This document shows positions 46,193-53,905 of a DNA stretch of 64,000 bases, one piece after another. The notes beneath the pieces are model-generated. The model made no database searches, was not told the origin of the DNA, and saw only the letters and a program-made list of their open reading frames with translations. The stretch is taken from assembly GCF_006874585.1 (NCBI RefSeq), contig NZ_CP029761.1, forward strand, positions 445,001 through 509,000, read 5' to 3'. A program made the position numbers and the translations under genes. Each line of letters opens with the position of its first letter. Position 1 is the stretch's first letter. The DNA comes from Sphingomonas sp. IC081 (GTDB lineage Bacteria; Pseudomonadota; Alphaproteobacteria; Sphingomonadales; Sphingomonadaceae).

Positions 46193-47617
46193 TCAGTGGG
46201 TAAGGGCGCGCGATTGCACGCCGCGCGACCAGTCGAGCGAGGCGGCCATGCCGGGCGACATCGATGCGGCGAGCACGTTCTCGATGAACGCGGTCTTTTC
46301 GATGATCTGCATGATGGCGTTGACCTTCAGATGCGTGTTCGCCTGCCTGTCGGCGAGCGCCTGCCGGACGACATTCACCTGACCCTGCCACATGGCGATC
46401 TTGGCCTCGTCCGCGCCGATGAAGCTCGACATCGAGCGGCCCGCTTCGCTGACGATCCGGTCGAGGACGGCGAACAGAAGATCGACACTGGCGATCTCCG
46501 CCAGCGTTTCGCGATCGTCGGTCGGCATGCCGCGGCCATAGGCCGCCTGGACAGTCAGGATCTTGTAAAGCGGGATCGAGGCAACCTGCAGAAGTTCCTT
46601 CTGCGCGTCGGTGATCGCGGTGTCGTCATGGATCGCCTGGACCATGCCGGCAATCAGGGCTGCAACGCGCGGGCGCAGCGCTTTGGATGCGGGAAGGCTG
46701 AGCGACTTGAAGCCGGGATCGAGGCACTTGTCCGGCTCGTCGCAGTCGAAGATCAGGACGTTTCCGTTGCTTGTCCCATCGAGCAGTGAGGTGACCAGCG
46801 TTGAGGACGCTTCCCCGACGATCGGCACGAACTTGCCCGGCTCGTCATCCTTGGGCGGGACATAGATGATCGTGCCCAGCAGCGTCATTGCATATTCGGC
46901 GAGTTCCTCGTCGAAAGTGCCATTCGGCGAGAAAAACGCGGACTTCTTGAGGATCGTCCAGGTGTAGTTTCTCGCCACGGCGGGATTTACGTCGTCATAT
47001 TTGCCCGAGCCCTGCGCTGTCGTACTCGACCGCTGGCCTTTGGTGCCGCACCCGTGCTTGGCGGCGGCATAGTCGGTGAAGATGCCTTCCGAGTTGCCGA
47101 TCGCCTCGCAGATCGCCTTGTCGGCCAGATCGCCCTTGGGCCAGATGCCGCCCACAAGCCCCTGCGCCATTTCGCAGGAGTTGATGTTGAGGTTGTTCAT
47201 GAGCTGAGCCTTCTGGCTGAACTCCTGCATGATCTTCGAGCATTCCGGGCAGACCGTGTCGATCGCCAGGCTGAAAGCGAAGCCCACCGCATTGTTGGCG
47301 ACAGCCTTCAGCATCGCGACGATCTCATTCGCGTTGATGAAGCTGAAGGATCCGGCAAAGATGTCGATGCCGCCGCAGCCCGCCCGGGCGCGCGGTAGTT
47401 GCAGATTGGCGATGTTGGTCGTCTTCTGAGGGAAGCGCGTCCAGACGTTGCCGAGGCTGTAATAGCCTGCCGACTGACCCTCGAACGCGGTCGGCCCATT
47501 GACGTTAGCGGCGCCGCCAACATCGTTGAGGAACGAGTCCATCGAACTGCCTACATCGGCCGATGCGCTGGTAAGGGGGAGGGTAGCCGCGAGGATTGCG
47601 GCGACGGCACGTTTCAT
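46193..47617 (-). CDS. traH: Conjugal transfer protein TraH
   Basis: The 474-residue periplasmic protein has a signal peptide (MKRAVAAILAATLPLTSASA) and TraH motifs: GYYSLGNVWTRFPQ, GCGGIDIFAGSFSFIN, FAFSLAIDTVCPECSKIMQE and CEMAQGLVGG. The paired Cys suggest disulfides made by the DsbC-like protein of the operon. TraH helps assemble and extend the F pilus. Confidence 0.93.
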   Translation of the reverse strand: MKRAVAAILAATLPLTSASADVGSSMDSFLNDVGGAANVNGPTAFEGQSAGYYSLGNVWTRFPQKTTNIANLQLPRARAGCGGIDIFAGSFSFINANEIVAMLKAVANNAVGFAFSLAIDTVCPECSKIMQEFSQKAQLMNNLNINSCEMAQGLVGGIWPKGDLADKAICEAIGNSEGIFTDYAAAKHGCGTKGQRSSTTAQGSGKYDDVNPAVARNYTWTILKKSAFFSPNGTFDEELAEYAMTLLGTIIYVPPKDDEPGKFVPIVGEASSTLVTSLLDGTSNGNVLIFDCDEPDKCLDPGFKSLSLPASKALRPRVAALIAGMVQAIHDDTAITDAQKELLQVASIPLYKILTVQAAYGRGMPTDDRETLAEIASVDLLFAVLDRIVSEAGRSMSSFIGADEAKIAMWQGQVNVVRQALADRQANTHLKVNAIMQIIEKTAFIENVLAASMSPGMAASLDWSRGVQSRALTH

Positions 47618-47618
47618 C

Positions 47619-48455
47619 CTAGTAGTCACGTCCGGCTTCCTTCGATGTGAGGAGGTAAATGCGGTCCTGAAGCTCGTCGGCACTCATCACGCCGTAGCCG
47701 ATCGGGATGGGCTGGCCCTTGGCGGCATCCCAGAGCACCACCGCCGGCGTGACCTTGGGCTCGAGCCCCATACGGCTGCGCTGGTTGGTCTCGACTGTGT
47801 AATTTGGGAAATGGCGTGAGGGGCCGCCGTCCGTCGAAATCGCGCGCACCGTGATGTGCCAGGTCGACGCAACGCTCTGGACGATCGGCGACATGACTTC
47901 GCAGGCGCCGCAGCTCTGGGCGAAGAAGTAGAACAGCCCGTAGCGTTCGGACAGCTGCGCCATCACCGCATTGCGCTCGGCGTTGCGCGAGTCCTGCCAC
48001 TGGCGCTTGCCGAGCGTCGAGACTGGCCGCTGGAGCGTGTAGTCGAGATCAGGATCCTGCCAGATCGCCCGCTGCCAGACATCGCTGAACAGCGATGCCC
48101 GGTCGAGCTGGGCGCGCTGAAAACGGATATAGGCCGTCACATTGGCCGGCGTCGGCTCGAGAATCGCCTTGGCTTTCAGTTCGCGCAGATTTGCAGTGAT
48201 GGCATCGAGCTGGCTCGTCGCACTCGGAGCAGGCTCGGATGTCTCCTCTTGCACTTCGGGCGGCTTGGGCCTGGCGCAATAGAACCAGTACCCAAGGCGT
48301 CGCTCCTCGCAGTAGAAGCTGTCCTGGCTGTCGCTGGTCGTGACCAGCGGCGGTTCCTGCCCGTGTGCCGGAGCACTGAGCGCGGGCGCAACGGCGGTGA
48401 GCGAGAGGCAGGCGGCAAGCAGCCGCCGGGCGGCCTTATTGGCTGGCGCGGGCAT
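47619..48455 (-). CDS. traF: Thioredoxin-fold pilus assembly protein TraF
   Basis: The 278-residue secreted protein has a thioredoxin-like domain with the active-site pair in AQSCGACEVMSPIVQ near residue 180, and the WYWFYC-like patch LGYWFYCARPKPP near residue 50. Unlike F TraF it keeps a CxxC pair (CGAC). It acts with TraH, TraU, TraW and TrbC in pilus assembly. It starts 20 bases inside traN. Confidence 0.9.
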   Translation of the reverse strand: MPAPANKAARRLLAACLSLTAVAPALSAPAHGQEPPLVTTSDSQDSFYCEERRLGYWFYCARPKPPEVQEETSEPAPSATSQLDAITANLRELKAKAILEPTPANVTAYIRFQRAQLDRASLFSDVWQRAIWQDPDLDYTLQRPVSTLGKRQWQDSRNAERNAVMAQLSERYGLFYFFAQSCGACEVMSPIVQSVASTWHITVRAISTDGGPSRHFPNYTVETNQRSRMGLEPKVTPAVVLWDAAKGQPIPIGYGVMSADELQDRIYLLTSKEAGRDY

Positions 48456-50139
48456 AATAGTCCTCGATTTTTTGCTGGATTTCGGTGGCGGCCTGGAGCT
48501 CGTCGGGCAGGCGCGCGGCGTCGGTGAATTCGGCGTAGACCTCGCTGAAATCCATCTTCGAGAGATCGAGCCGCGAAAACTCGTCGATGGTAAAGCCAAG
48601 GCACTGCTCGGTCTTGGGCTTGCCCCATGGCTTGTTCAGCTGCTGGCGGCCCTGTTCCTGCAGGATCCGCGAAAGCTTGGATTCAAAGCAGCAATAGACC
48701 TTCTTCTTGGTCAGGCAGACGCCCAGGAAGCTGTCCGAGCAATAGGTCCCGACATAGGCGCACAGGCCCTGCGCATCGCGCTGGTGAAGCAGCATTTCCT
48801 CGCGGCTGCAGCCGAGCGCGACGAGCAGCTGGATACCCGGAATGAGCGGGAAGCCTTTGCCCTTGCAGCAATTGAGCACGCCGAAGACTTTGGACGAGCA
48901 GGTATTGCGCGTGCCCTTGAACAGGGTGAGCGTGTCGGGATCGAACTCGCGCCGTGCCTGGTCCATCGCGTTGAGCGCGACGACTGCATCCTTGAACTCG
49001 TCATTGGCCTCGCGCTCGATCGTCTCGCACGAGCCATCGATGCAATAGACGTCGCCGTCGCAGATGAACTGGCTGGTATCGGCAGGCTGGTCCGGGACCG
49101 GGCAGTCGTAGACCCGCTCCCAGGTCTTACAGGGCTCACCCGAAAGGCAGTCCTCGCGCACCAGCGAGCAGCCGGGCGTGCTTTCCAGCGTCTGGCAGTC
49201 CTGAGCTTGCGTAAATTGGGCGCAGGTATAACTGCGCGACCATGCCCAGCAGGGCTGGGTGACCGCGATGCCGTCGACGATCCGGGTGACAGGATCGCTG
49301 TCGGTGCAGGTCTCGGTGTCCTGCTGACATGAATTATCCGCAGCAAGGCCTGCGCACTGGCTTTCGTCCTTGGTTGTGGAGACCGACTGGCGGGTCGAAA
49401 CACGGATGGGCGTTTCACCCGTGACGGGCGCAGAACAGGTATATTCGTCGACCGGGTCGCCGGGCTCGAAACACTTGAACCCTCCAGGGGTATCGACGCC
49501 TTGAAGGCACTTGCCTGGGTGACTTCCAGTCCGCCGGCAGGTCGGAAGCTGAAATGCCGTGCAGTCGGGATCGAGCCTGGAGCAGTAGTAGAGATAGTCG
49601 GTGACCGTGGTAACGCTCGTCTGGAGCGTCACCGCGCAGCTCTGGGTGCTGCTATCGACGGTATAGCCGGTATTGCAGGTTGCCTTGTAGCGCGCGGCGG
49701 TCCCGCTCGCGGGCGGAAGCGGCACACAGCGGCCCTGCGTCCCGCTCACGCCCATGCCGCTGGTATAGGACAGCGGATCCTCGGCGATCGTCTTCGAGCG
49801 CGCGATCGCCGCGTCGAGATCGACCTTGTTGAACTTGGCACGGCGATCCATGGAATCGCGCATGGTCCGGTATCCGGTGTTCGCCGATGCCTGGCTCGCG
49901 GCTTCACGCGCCATCCGGTCGGGATCTTCGAAATAATCCGACTGGTTCGGCACACCCCCGAAATTGGGAATGCGGTTTGCATCCGGGTCGGTTGTCGCCG
50001 CGCTCTGCGTTGCGGCCGCCTGGTCGCGTCCGAACGCCTTGCCGTCCGCCTTGGCGGCATCGGTTGTGGTTTGCGCCGAGACGCTTGTCGGCAGACAGGC
50101 ACAGGCGAGGCAGAAAAGGGGGAGGAGAAGCCGCTTCAT
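48436..50139 (-). CDS. traN: Mating-pair stabilisation protein TraN
   Basis: The 567-residue outer-membrane protein has a signal peptide (MKRLLLPLFCLACACLPTSVSA is the signal stretch; cleavage near SVSA) and more than thirty Cys, as in TraN adhesins. The C-terminal TraN signature is seen in KVFGVLNCCKGKG, LCAYVGTYCSDSFLGVCLTK and KKVYCCFESKLSRILQEQG. TraN binds recipient-cell receptors during mating. Confidence 0.92.
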   Translation of the reverse strand: MKRLLLPLFCLACACLPTSVSAQTTTDAAKADGKAFGRDQAAATQSAATTDPDANRIPNFGGVPNQSDYFEDPDRMAREAASQASANTGYRTMRDSMDRRAKFNKVDLDAAIARSKTIAEDPLSYTSGMGVSGTQGRCVPLPPASGTAARYKATCNTGYTVDSSTQSCAVTLQTSVTTVTDYLYYCSRLDPDCTAFQLPTCRRTGSHPGKCLQGVDTPGGFKCFEPGDPVDEYTCSAPVTGETPIRVSTRQSVSTTKDESQCAGLAADNSCQQDTETCTDSDPVTRIVDGIAVTQPCWAWSRSYTCAQFTQAQDCQTLESTPGCSLVREDCLSGEPCKTWERVYDCPVPDQPADTSQFICDGDVYCIDGSCETIEREANDEFKDAVVALNAMDQARREFDPDTLTLFKGTRNTCSSKVFGVLNCCKGKGFPLIPGIQLLVALGCSREEMLLHQRDAQGLCAYVGTYCSDSFLGVCLTKKKVYCCFESKLSRILQEQGRQQLNKPWGKPKTEQCLGFTIDEFSRLDLSKMDFSEVYAEFTDAARLPDELQAATEIQQKIEDYYARASQ

Positions 50140-50900
50140 GGGTCACTCCGTTGCAGGCGGGCAAGATGCTGGGATGCGAGAAGGGCGCCGGGACCCCCGC
50201 CTTGGGCGAAGGTTTCGAGCGCATAAGACACGCTCACATTGCCGCTCATCCGGTCGTGGGGCGGAACCTGGGTCCGGCAATCGAAGCCATCGCAGAGATC
50301 GAAATCGCTGCTGGTCACCACATAGGTGGGGACCGTCTCGATTCCGAAGGCGCGAAACAGGCGCGGATCGATGCCGACCGCGTCGAGCTTGCCGCCGTCT
50401 CCTGCGACTTTCGCGAGCGCTGCGGTCAGGGTCTTGGCGCTGCCTCCTGGCAGCCCGCGAAGCACGACCACACCGCCTGCAAGGGCGACGTCGTCCGCCA
50501 TTGCGCGCAAGGCCGCCGGCGGCATCGAGAGCGAAGCGAAGGCGATGAAGCGGGGTGCTTCACCCAAGCCCTCGCTGGCCATGGTGCCCGCGTCGGCCAC
50601 CATCTTGTCGAAATCGAAGACGTCCTCACTTTCTGGCCGCGCGGTTCTTGCCGCCTGCTCGGTGTAGCGCTTGCCGTGCGCCTGGGCTTCGGCGGCGCTG
50701 GCATTGGCTTGGCTAAGGACCGCTTCGGCGCGCGCGCGGGCACTGGCGGCAAGCGCATCGGCTTCGCTCGCCTCGACCTTGGCGCGGGCGCGTATCGCTT
50801 CGAGATCGAGCTCCGGCTCGCTCGTCTGCGCTGCGGCTCCCGCCATGGCGGCGGCGCCAGTGATCGACGCGATTACAAGGAGATGAGGGAGTATTTTCAT
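50136..50900 (-). CDS. trbC: Conjugal transfer protein TrbC
   Basis: The 254-residue protein has a signal peptide, an Ala/Glu-rich helical stretch (40-100) and the TrbC-type (Ftype) thioredoxin-like domain: PRFIAFASLSMPPAALRAMA, GGVVVLRGLPGGSAKT, VPTYVVTSSDFDLCDGFDC. It contributes to pilus assembly with TraW. Both ends overlap neighbours by ATGA. Confidence 0.9.
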   Translation of the reverse strand: MKILPHLLVIASITGAAAMAGAAAQTSEPELDLEAIRARAKVEASEADALAASARARAEAVLSQANASAAEAQAHGKRYTEQAARTARPESEDVFDFDKMVADAGTMASEGLGEAPRFIAFASLSMPPAALRAMADDVALAGGVVVLRGLPGGSAKTLTAALAKVAGDGGKLDAVGIDPRLFRAFGIETVPTYVVTSSDFDLCDGFDCRTQVPPHDRMSGNVSVSYALETFAQGGGPGALLASQHLARLQRSDP

Positions 50901-51925
50901 AACGCGCAGCAGTTCCGTTTGCGCCAGACCAGATAGCCCATGTCCTCGCCGATGGCGGGATAGACCTGGCCTGCCGACATGAAGGTTGTGGATGCGCCAA
51001 TGGGCGCGCAGGCGTAGCGGCCCTTGGTCTGCGGATTGGGATTGGTGGCCTGGAAGCGGTATTGCTGCTTCCTCATCACCGGCATCAGATACTTGCCGCA
51101 AAGCCCCTTGCTGCCCATCGTGCCCCAGGCGACGAGTTCGCGGTGAAGCTTGTAGGAGAAGCGGGCGAGGGCGAGCCGGGATGCCTGGACGTGCCCGATC
51201 GTCGCCGAGACATTGCCATTCAAGGGATACATGCTGCCCTGGCATCCCGCGCACCAGAAGAGTTCGTCGGTCGGGAGCTTGGCCGTCGCAGCAACGCAGT
51301 CAGCCGCACAGGCCGCAAGCGCGAGCGGATTGGCGAAGAGAACCGCTTCGGGATTGATGATCGCGGTGAGTTCGCTGTCCTGCCAGAGCGGATCGATCTC
51401 GGTGATGTAGAGAATGTCGACCGAGCCCTGCTCGAGGCACAGGAAATCGGCAACGATCTCCATCCAGTAGATCAGCGGATAGGCATACCAGTGGACATGC
51501 CACTGCGAATTGTACTGCGTCGCGCCGCCCACCGCCGAAGGACCCGCCATCGACTTGAACCCGATGTCGAAGCCGGGATCGAGTTTCATCCCGCCGAGAT
51601 TGACGAAGCACCAGGGCTTCATGCTGACGTCGGCAAGTCGCACCGGCTCCCAGAAGCCCATGGCGATGCCCGGCCGCAAACCGCACAGGCAAACGGGAAG
51701 CGTCGGATTGCTCGTATCGGGACGGCTCGACGGCCAGATCTTCAGGCCGCCAACCGAAATCGGAAACAGGCACGACCAGCAGATGTCGGTGATCGGATTG
51801 ACGAACTTGCCCGTGCAGCGGCCCGGACCGGCAGATGCCTGCGCTGGCGAAGCCACGGCAAGGCTGAGGCTGCAGGCAAGGATCGCGCAGCATATCCATG
51901 AGAGAAGACGATTTTTTCTGCTCAT
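50897..51925 (-). CDS. traU: Conjugal transfer protein TraU
   Basis: The 342-residue periplasmic protein has a signal peptide and the TraU signatures GKFVNPITDICWSCLFPISV, LPVCLCGLRPGIAMGFWEP and YLVWRKRNCCAL at the C-terminus. Ten or more Cys indicate disulfides. TraU is needed for pilus assembly and DNA transfer. Its ATG overlaps the traW stop by four bases. Confidence 0.94.
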   Translation of the reverse strand: MSRKNRLLSWICCAILACSLSLAVASPAQASAGPGRCTGKFVNPITDICWSCLFPISVGGLKIWPSSRPDTSNPTLPVCLCGLRPGIAMGFWEPVRLADVSMKPWCFVNLGGMKLDPGFDIGFKSMAGPSAVGGATQYNSQWHVHWYAYPLIYWMEIVADFLCLEQGSVDILYITEIDPLWQDSELTAIINPEAVLFANPLALAACAADCVAATAKLPTDELFWCAGCQGSMYPLNGNVSATIGHVQASRLALARFSYKLHRELVAWGTMGSKGLCGKYLMPVMRKQQYRFQATNPNPQTKGRYACAPIGASTTFMSAGQVYPAIGEDMGYLVWRKRNCCAL

Positions 51926-52566
51926 GACGACGCGCGCTCCTTGGGTCGAACCGGCTGCTCGGTGATGATGAGCACGCGGCCCTGCTGCTCGACGGTTGCG
52001 GGCACGGCGCGGATGCCGAAATGCTTCACGAGGCTGCCGCCCTGGTCGAAATAGAAGCGGCGCTGGCGGGCCTTCATCAGTTCAAGCGGCGCGCCGCGCA
52101 CGAGGATGAGTTTGGCCTTGGTGCTGGCATAGCGCCGGGCTGCCCAGGCAAGCTGCTCGGGGTCGTCCCCGTCGAGGAATACCAGCGGCACACGCAGCGG
52201 TACGGTATCGAGCGGATTGACCCGAGTTCCGGCAGCGACGATCACCCGGCCCTTGTCGTCGGCAATGTCGCGCTCGACGCTGATCGTCGGATCAAACCGC
52301 CAGCTACGCGCCGCCGCCGCGGCACTGATCCCCGCGACCGGCTCAGGGCGGTTGACGCGCGCGATCGTGCGCCGCTTCAGCTCCTCGTTGAGCTTGGCCG
52401 TCTCGCCGGTCTTCTCGAGATGGGTGAGGCGCGCATGGATTTGCTCGAGCAGGTCAGGCTCAATCACCGACCAGACCGTGCCTTGCTGGCCGTAGTCGCG
52501 GGCGCTTGCCGGCGCGGCCATCAGAACACCGGCTACGAGGAATGTGGGGGCGCGCAGCGGTGTCAC
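51922..52566 (-). CDS. traW: Conjugal transfer protein TraW
   Basis: The 214-residue exported protein starts at GTG 52566, overlapping the peptidase stop (GTGA), and begins with a signal peptide (PLRAPTFLVAGVLMAAPASA). TraW features include VWSVIEPDLLEQIHARL and FYFDQGGSLVKHFGIRAVPA. It works with TrbC in pilus assembly. An upstream ATG in the open frame would overlap the peptidase gene by hundreds of bases and is not used. Confidence 0.9.
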   Translation of the reverse strand: MTPLRAPTFLVAGVLMAAPASARDYGQQGTVWSVIEPDLLEQIHARLTHLEKTGETAKLNEELKRRTIARVNRPEPVAGISAAAAARSWRFDPTISVERDIADDKGRVIVAAGTRVNPLDTVPLRVPLVFLDGDDPEQLAWAARRYASTKAKLILVRGAPLELMKARQRRFYFDQGGSLVKHFGIRAVPATVEQQGRVLIITEQPVRPKERASS

Positions 52567-53087
52567 AGGATCGGCCTCCCGACCCCGAGAATGCGCCTGG
52601 CGCAGATCCACCCGATTGCCGCATAGCGGCTGTCGAAGCCGTCCTTGTGCGCGGTGGTGACGAAATAGCAGCCTTGAGGCACCACGCCTGTCGGACCGAG
52701 CGCCAGTGGCTCGCCGAAACGGCTTTCGCGCTTGGCTACCGCAACCTTGCGGCCATTGACGAAGAAGCTGCGCTCCTTCTCGGTCACGATATCGCCTGGC
52801 ATGCCGCTCACCTTCTTGCCGAACGGCTTGGGCTTCTTGCCGAAGTGCCTTTCGAGCAGCGGCGAGGCGGGCGGATCGAACAGGATGATCTCGCCGCGCT
52901 GCGGCAGCGCGCTGCGATCGAGCCAGATCGCCCAGTAAGGCAGGCTCGGACTCGCGTTGATCATCAGCGCGTGGTCCTTCGAGAAGGCGGCGAGCGAGGT
53001 GAGCGCGAGCGCTACCGCGCCAAGCCCTGCCCACAGCGCGAGGCGCCGCCCGGTTGGCGAGTGGAGGACAAGATCAGCGGCGCGCAT
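52563..53087 (-). CDS. S26 signal peptidase of the transfer system (TraF-type of RP4)
   Basis: The 174-residue membrane peptidase has one N-terminal membrane helix, the catalytic Ser in NASPSLPYWAIW and Lys in KKVSGMPGDIV, and the C-terminal box GFDSRYAAIGWI. It probably matures the pilin encoded by traA. ATG 53087 (MRAADLVLHS) is chosen; one ten codons earlier would overlap trbI more. Confidence 0.88.
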   Translation of the reverse strand: MRAADLVLHSPTGRRLALWAGLGAVALALTSLAAFSKDHALMINASPSLPYWAIWLDRSALPQRGEIILFDPPASPLLERHFGKKPKPFGKKVSGMPGDIVTEKERSFFVNGRKVAVAKRESRFGEPLALGPTGVVPQGCYFVTTAHKDGFDSRYAAIGWICARRILGVGRPIL

Positions 53088-53481
53088 CGGGAATGGCCCC
53101 CACGCGGCGCGCGACATCGGCGCGCACGGCTTCGGTGAAATCGGGCGTGCTGCCGGCTACCACCGCTTCGGCGACAAGGACCGTGCGGCCCTCACGGCCC
53201 AGATGTTCGACCGAGGCTTCGACCGCCTGGAGATAGGCCTGGACGCGCATCTTGGTTTCTTCTGGCGGTCGGCCTGCGCGCGCTTCGGCTTCGATGAAGT
53301 CGCCCATGATGCGGCTCAGCTGCACGGTCACCACTTCGCGCTTGTCGAGCGCGAGAAGCTTGTCGGTCGCCCAGACGCCCCAGAGCGCCGAGCCGACCAT
53401 GCTCAAACCGAGCGCGACGGCAGTCCAGTTCACCGCACTCATGCGGCCGCTCAGGGACGGTGTTGCCAATATGTTCTTCAC
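53074..53481 (-). CDS. trbI: Conjugal transfer protein TrbI (F-type)
   Basis: The 135-residue protein starts at GTG 53481 (MKNILATPSLSG) overlapping the previous stop, with one membrane helix (VALGLSMVGSALWGVWA) and a periplasmic helical domain ending in TPDFTEAVRADVARRVGAIP. F TrbI affects pilus retraction and assembly. Confidence 0.8.
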   Translation of the reverse strand: MKNILATPSLSGRMSAVNWTAVALGLSMVGSALWGVWATDKLLALDKREVVTVQLSRIMGDFIEAEARAGRPPEETKMRVQAYLQAVEASVEHLGREGRTVLVAEAVVAGSTPDFTEAVRADVARRVGAIPDARR

Positions 53482-53873
53482 AGCTTTTCTCCCGAGAGTT
53501 CGCGCTCGAGATCGTTGATGAAGCGCGGCAGGCGCCAGACCACGACGAGCGTCGCGACGCCGATGAGGACGAACTTGAACTCGTCGAGGAAGCCGACCTG
53601 GCGGCCCTGCTCGGCGCCCAGGAAACGGTCCGCAATATTGGCGAGATGGGCGAAGAAGACCCCGGCATCGCCGCCGGAAATCAGGAGGAAGAAGAGCAGC
53701 GGGAGCCCGAGCGCCATGAGGTAGCTCGAGGCGAGGAAGGTGCTGCCGCGAAGCACGATGTAGCAAAGGTCGGCGGCATGAGACCGCCAGCCCTTGGCCG
53801 GCAGATCGAGGTTGTCGCTGTCGGCACGGGCATCCTGGGCCCGGTCGATAGGCGTGACGAGATGGAGTGGCAT
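53478..53873 (-). CDS. Membrane protein of unknown function in the tra operon
   Basis: The 131-residue product has two to three hydrophobic segments (FLASSYLMALGLPLLFFLLI, EFKFVLIGVATLVVVWRLP). It sits between traC and trbI, overlapping trbI by GTGA. I do not recognise an F-plasmid equivalent, so it may be specific to this ICE family. Confidence 0.75.
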   Translation of the reverse strand: MPLHLVTPIDRAQDARADSDNLDLPAKGWRSHAADLCYIVLRGSTFLASSYLMALGLPLLFFLLISGGDAGVFFAHLANIADRFLGAEQGRQVGFLDEFKFVLIGVATLVVVWRLPRFINDLERELSGEKL

Positions 53874-53905
53874 CGGTTTTGGGTGTCCTTGGATGGAGGG
53901 AGAAG

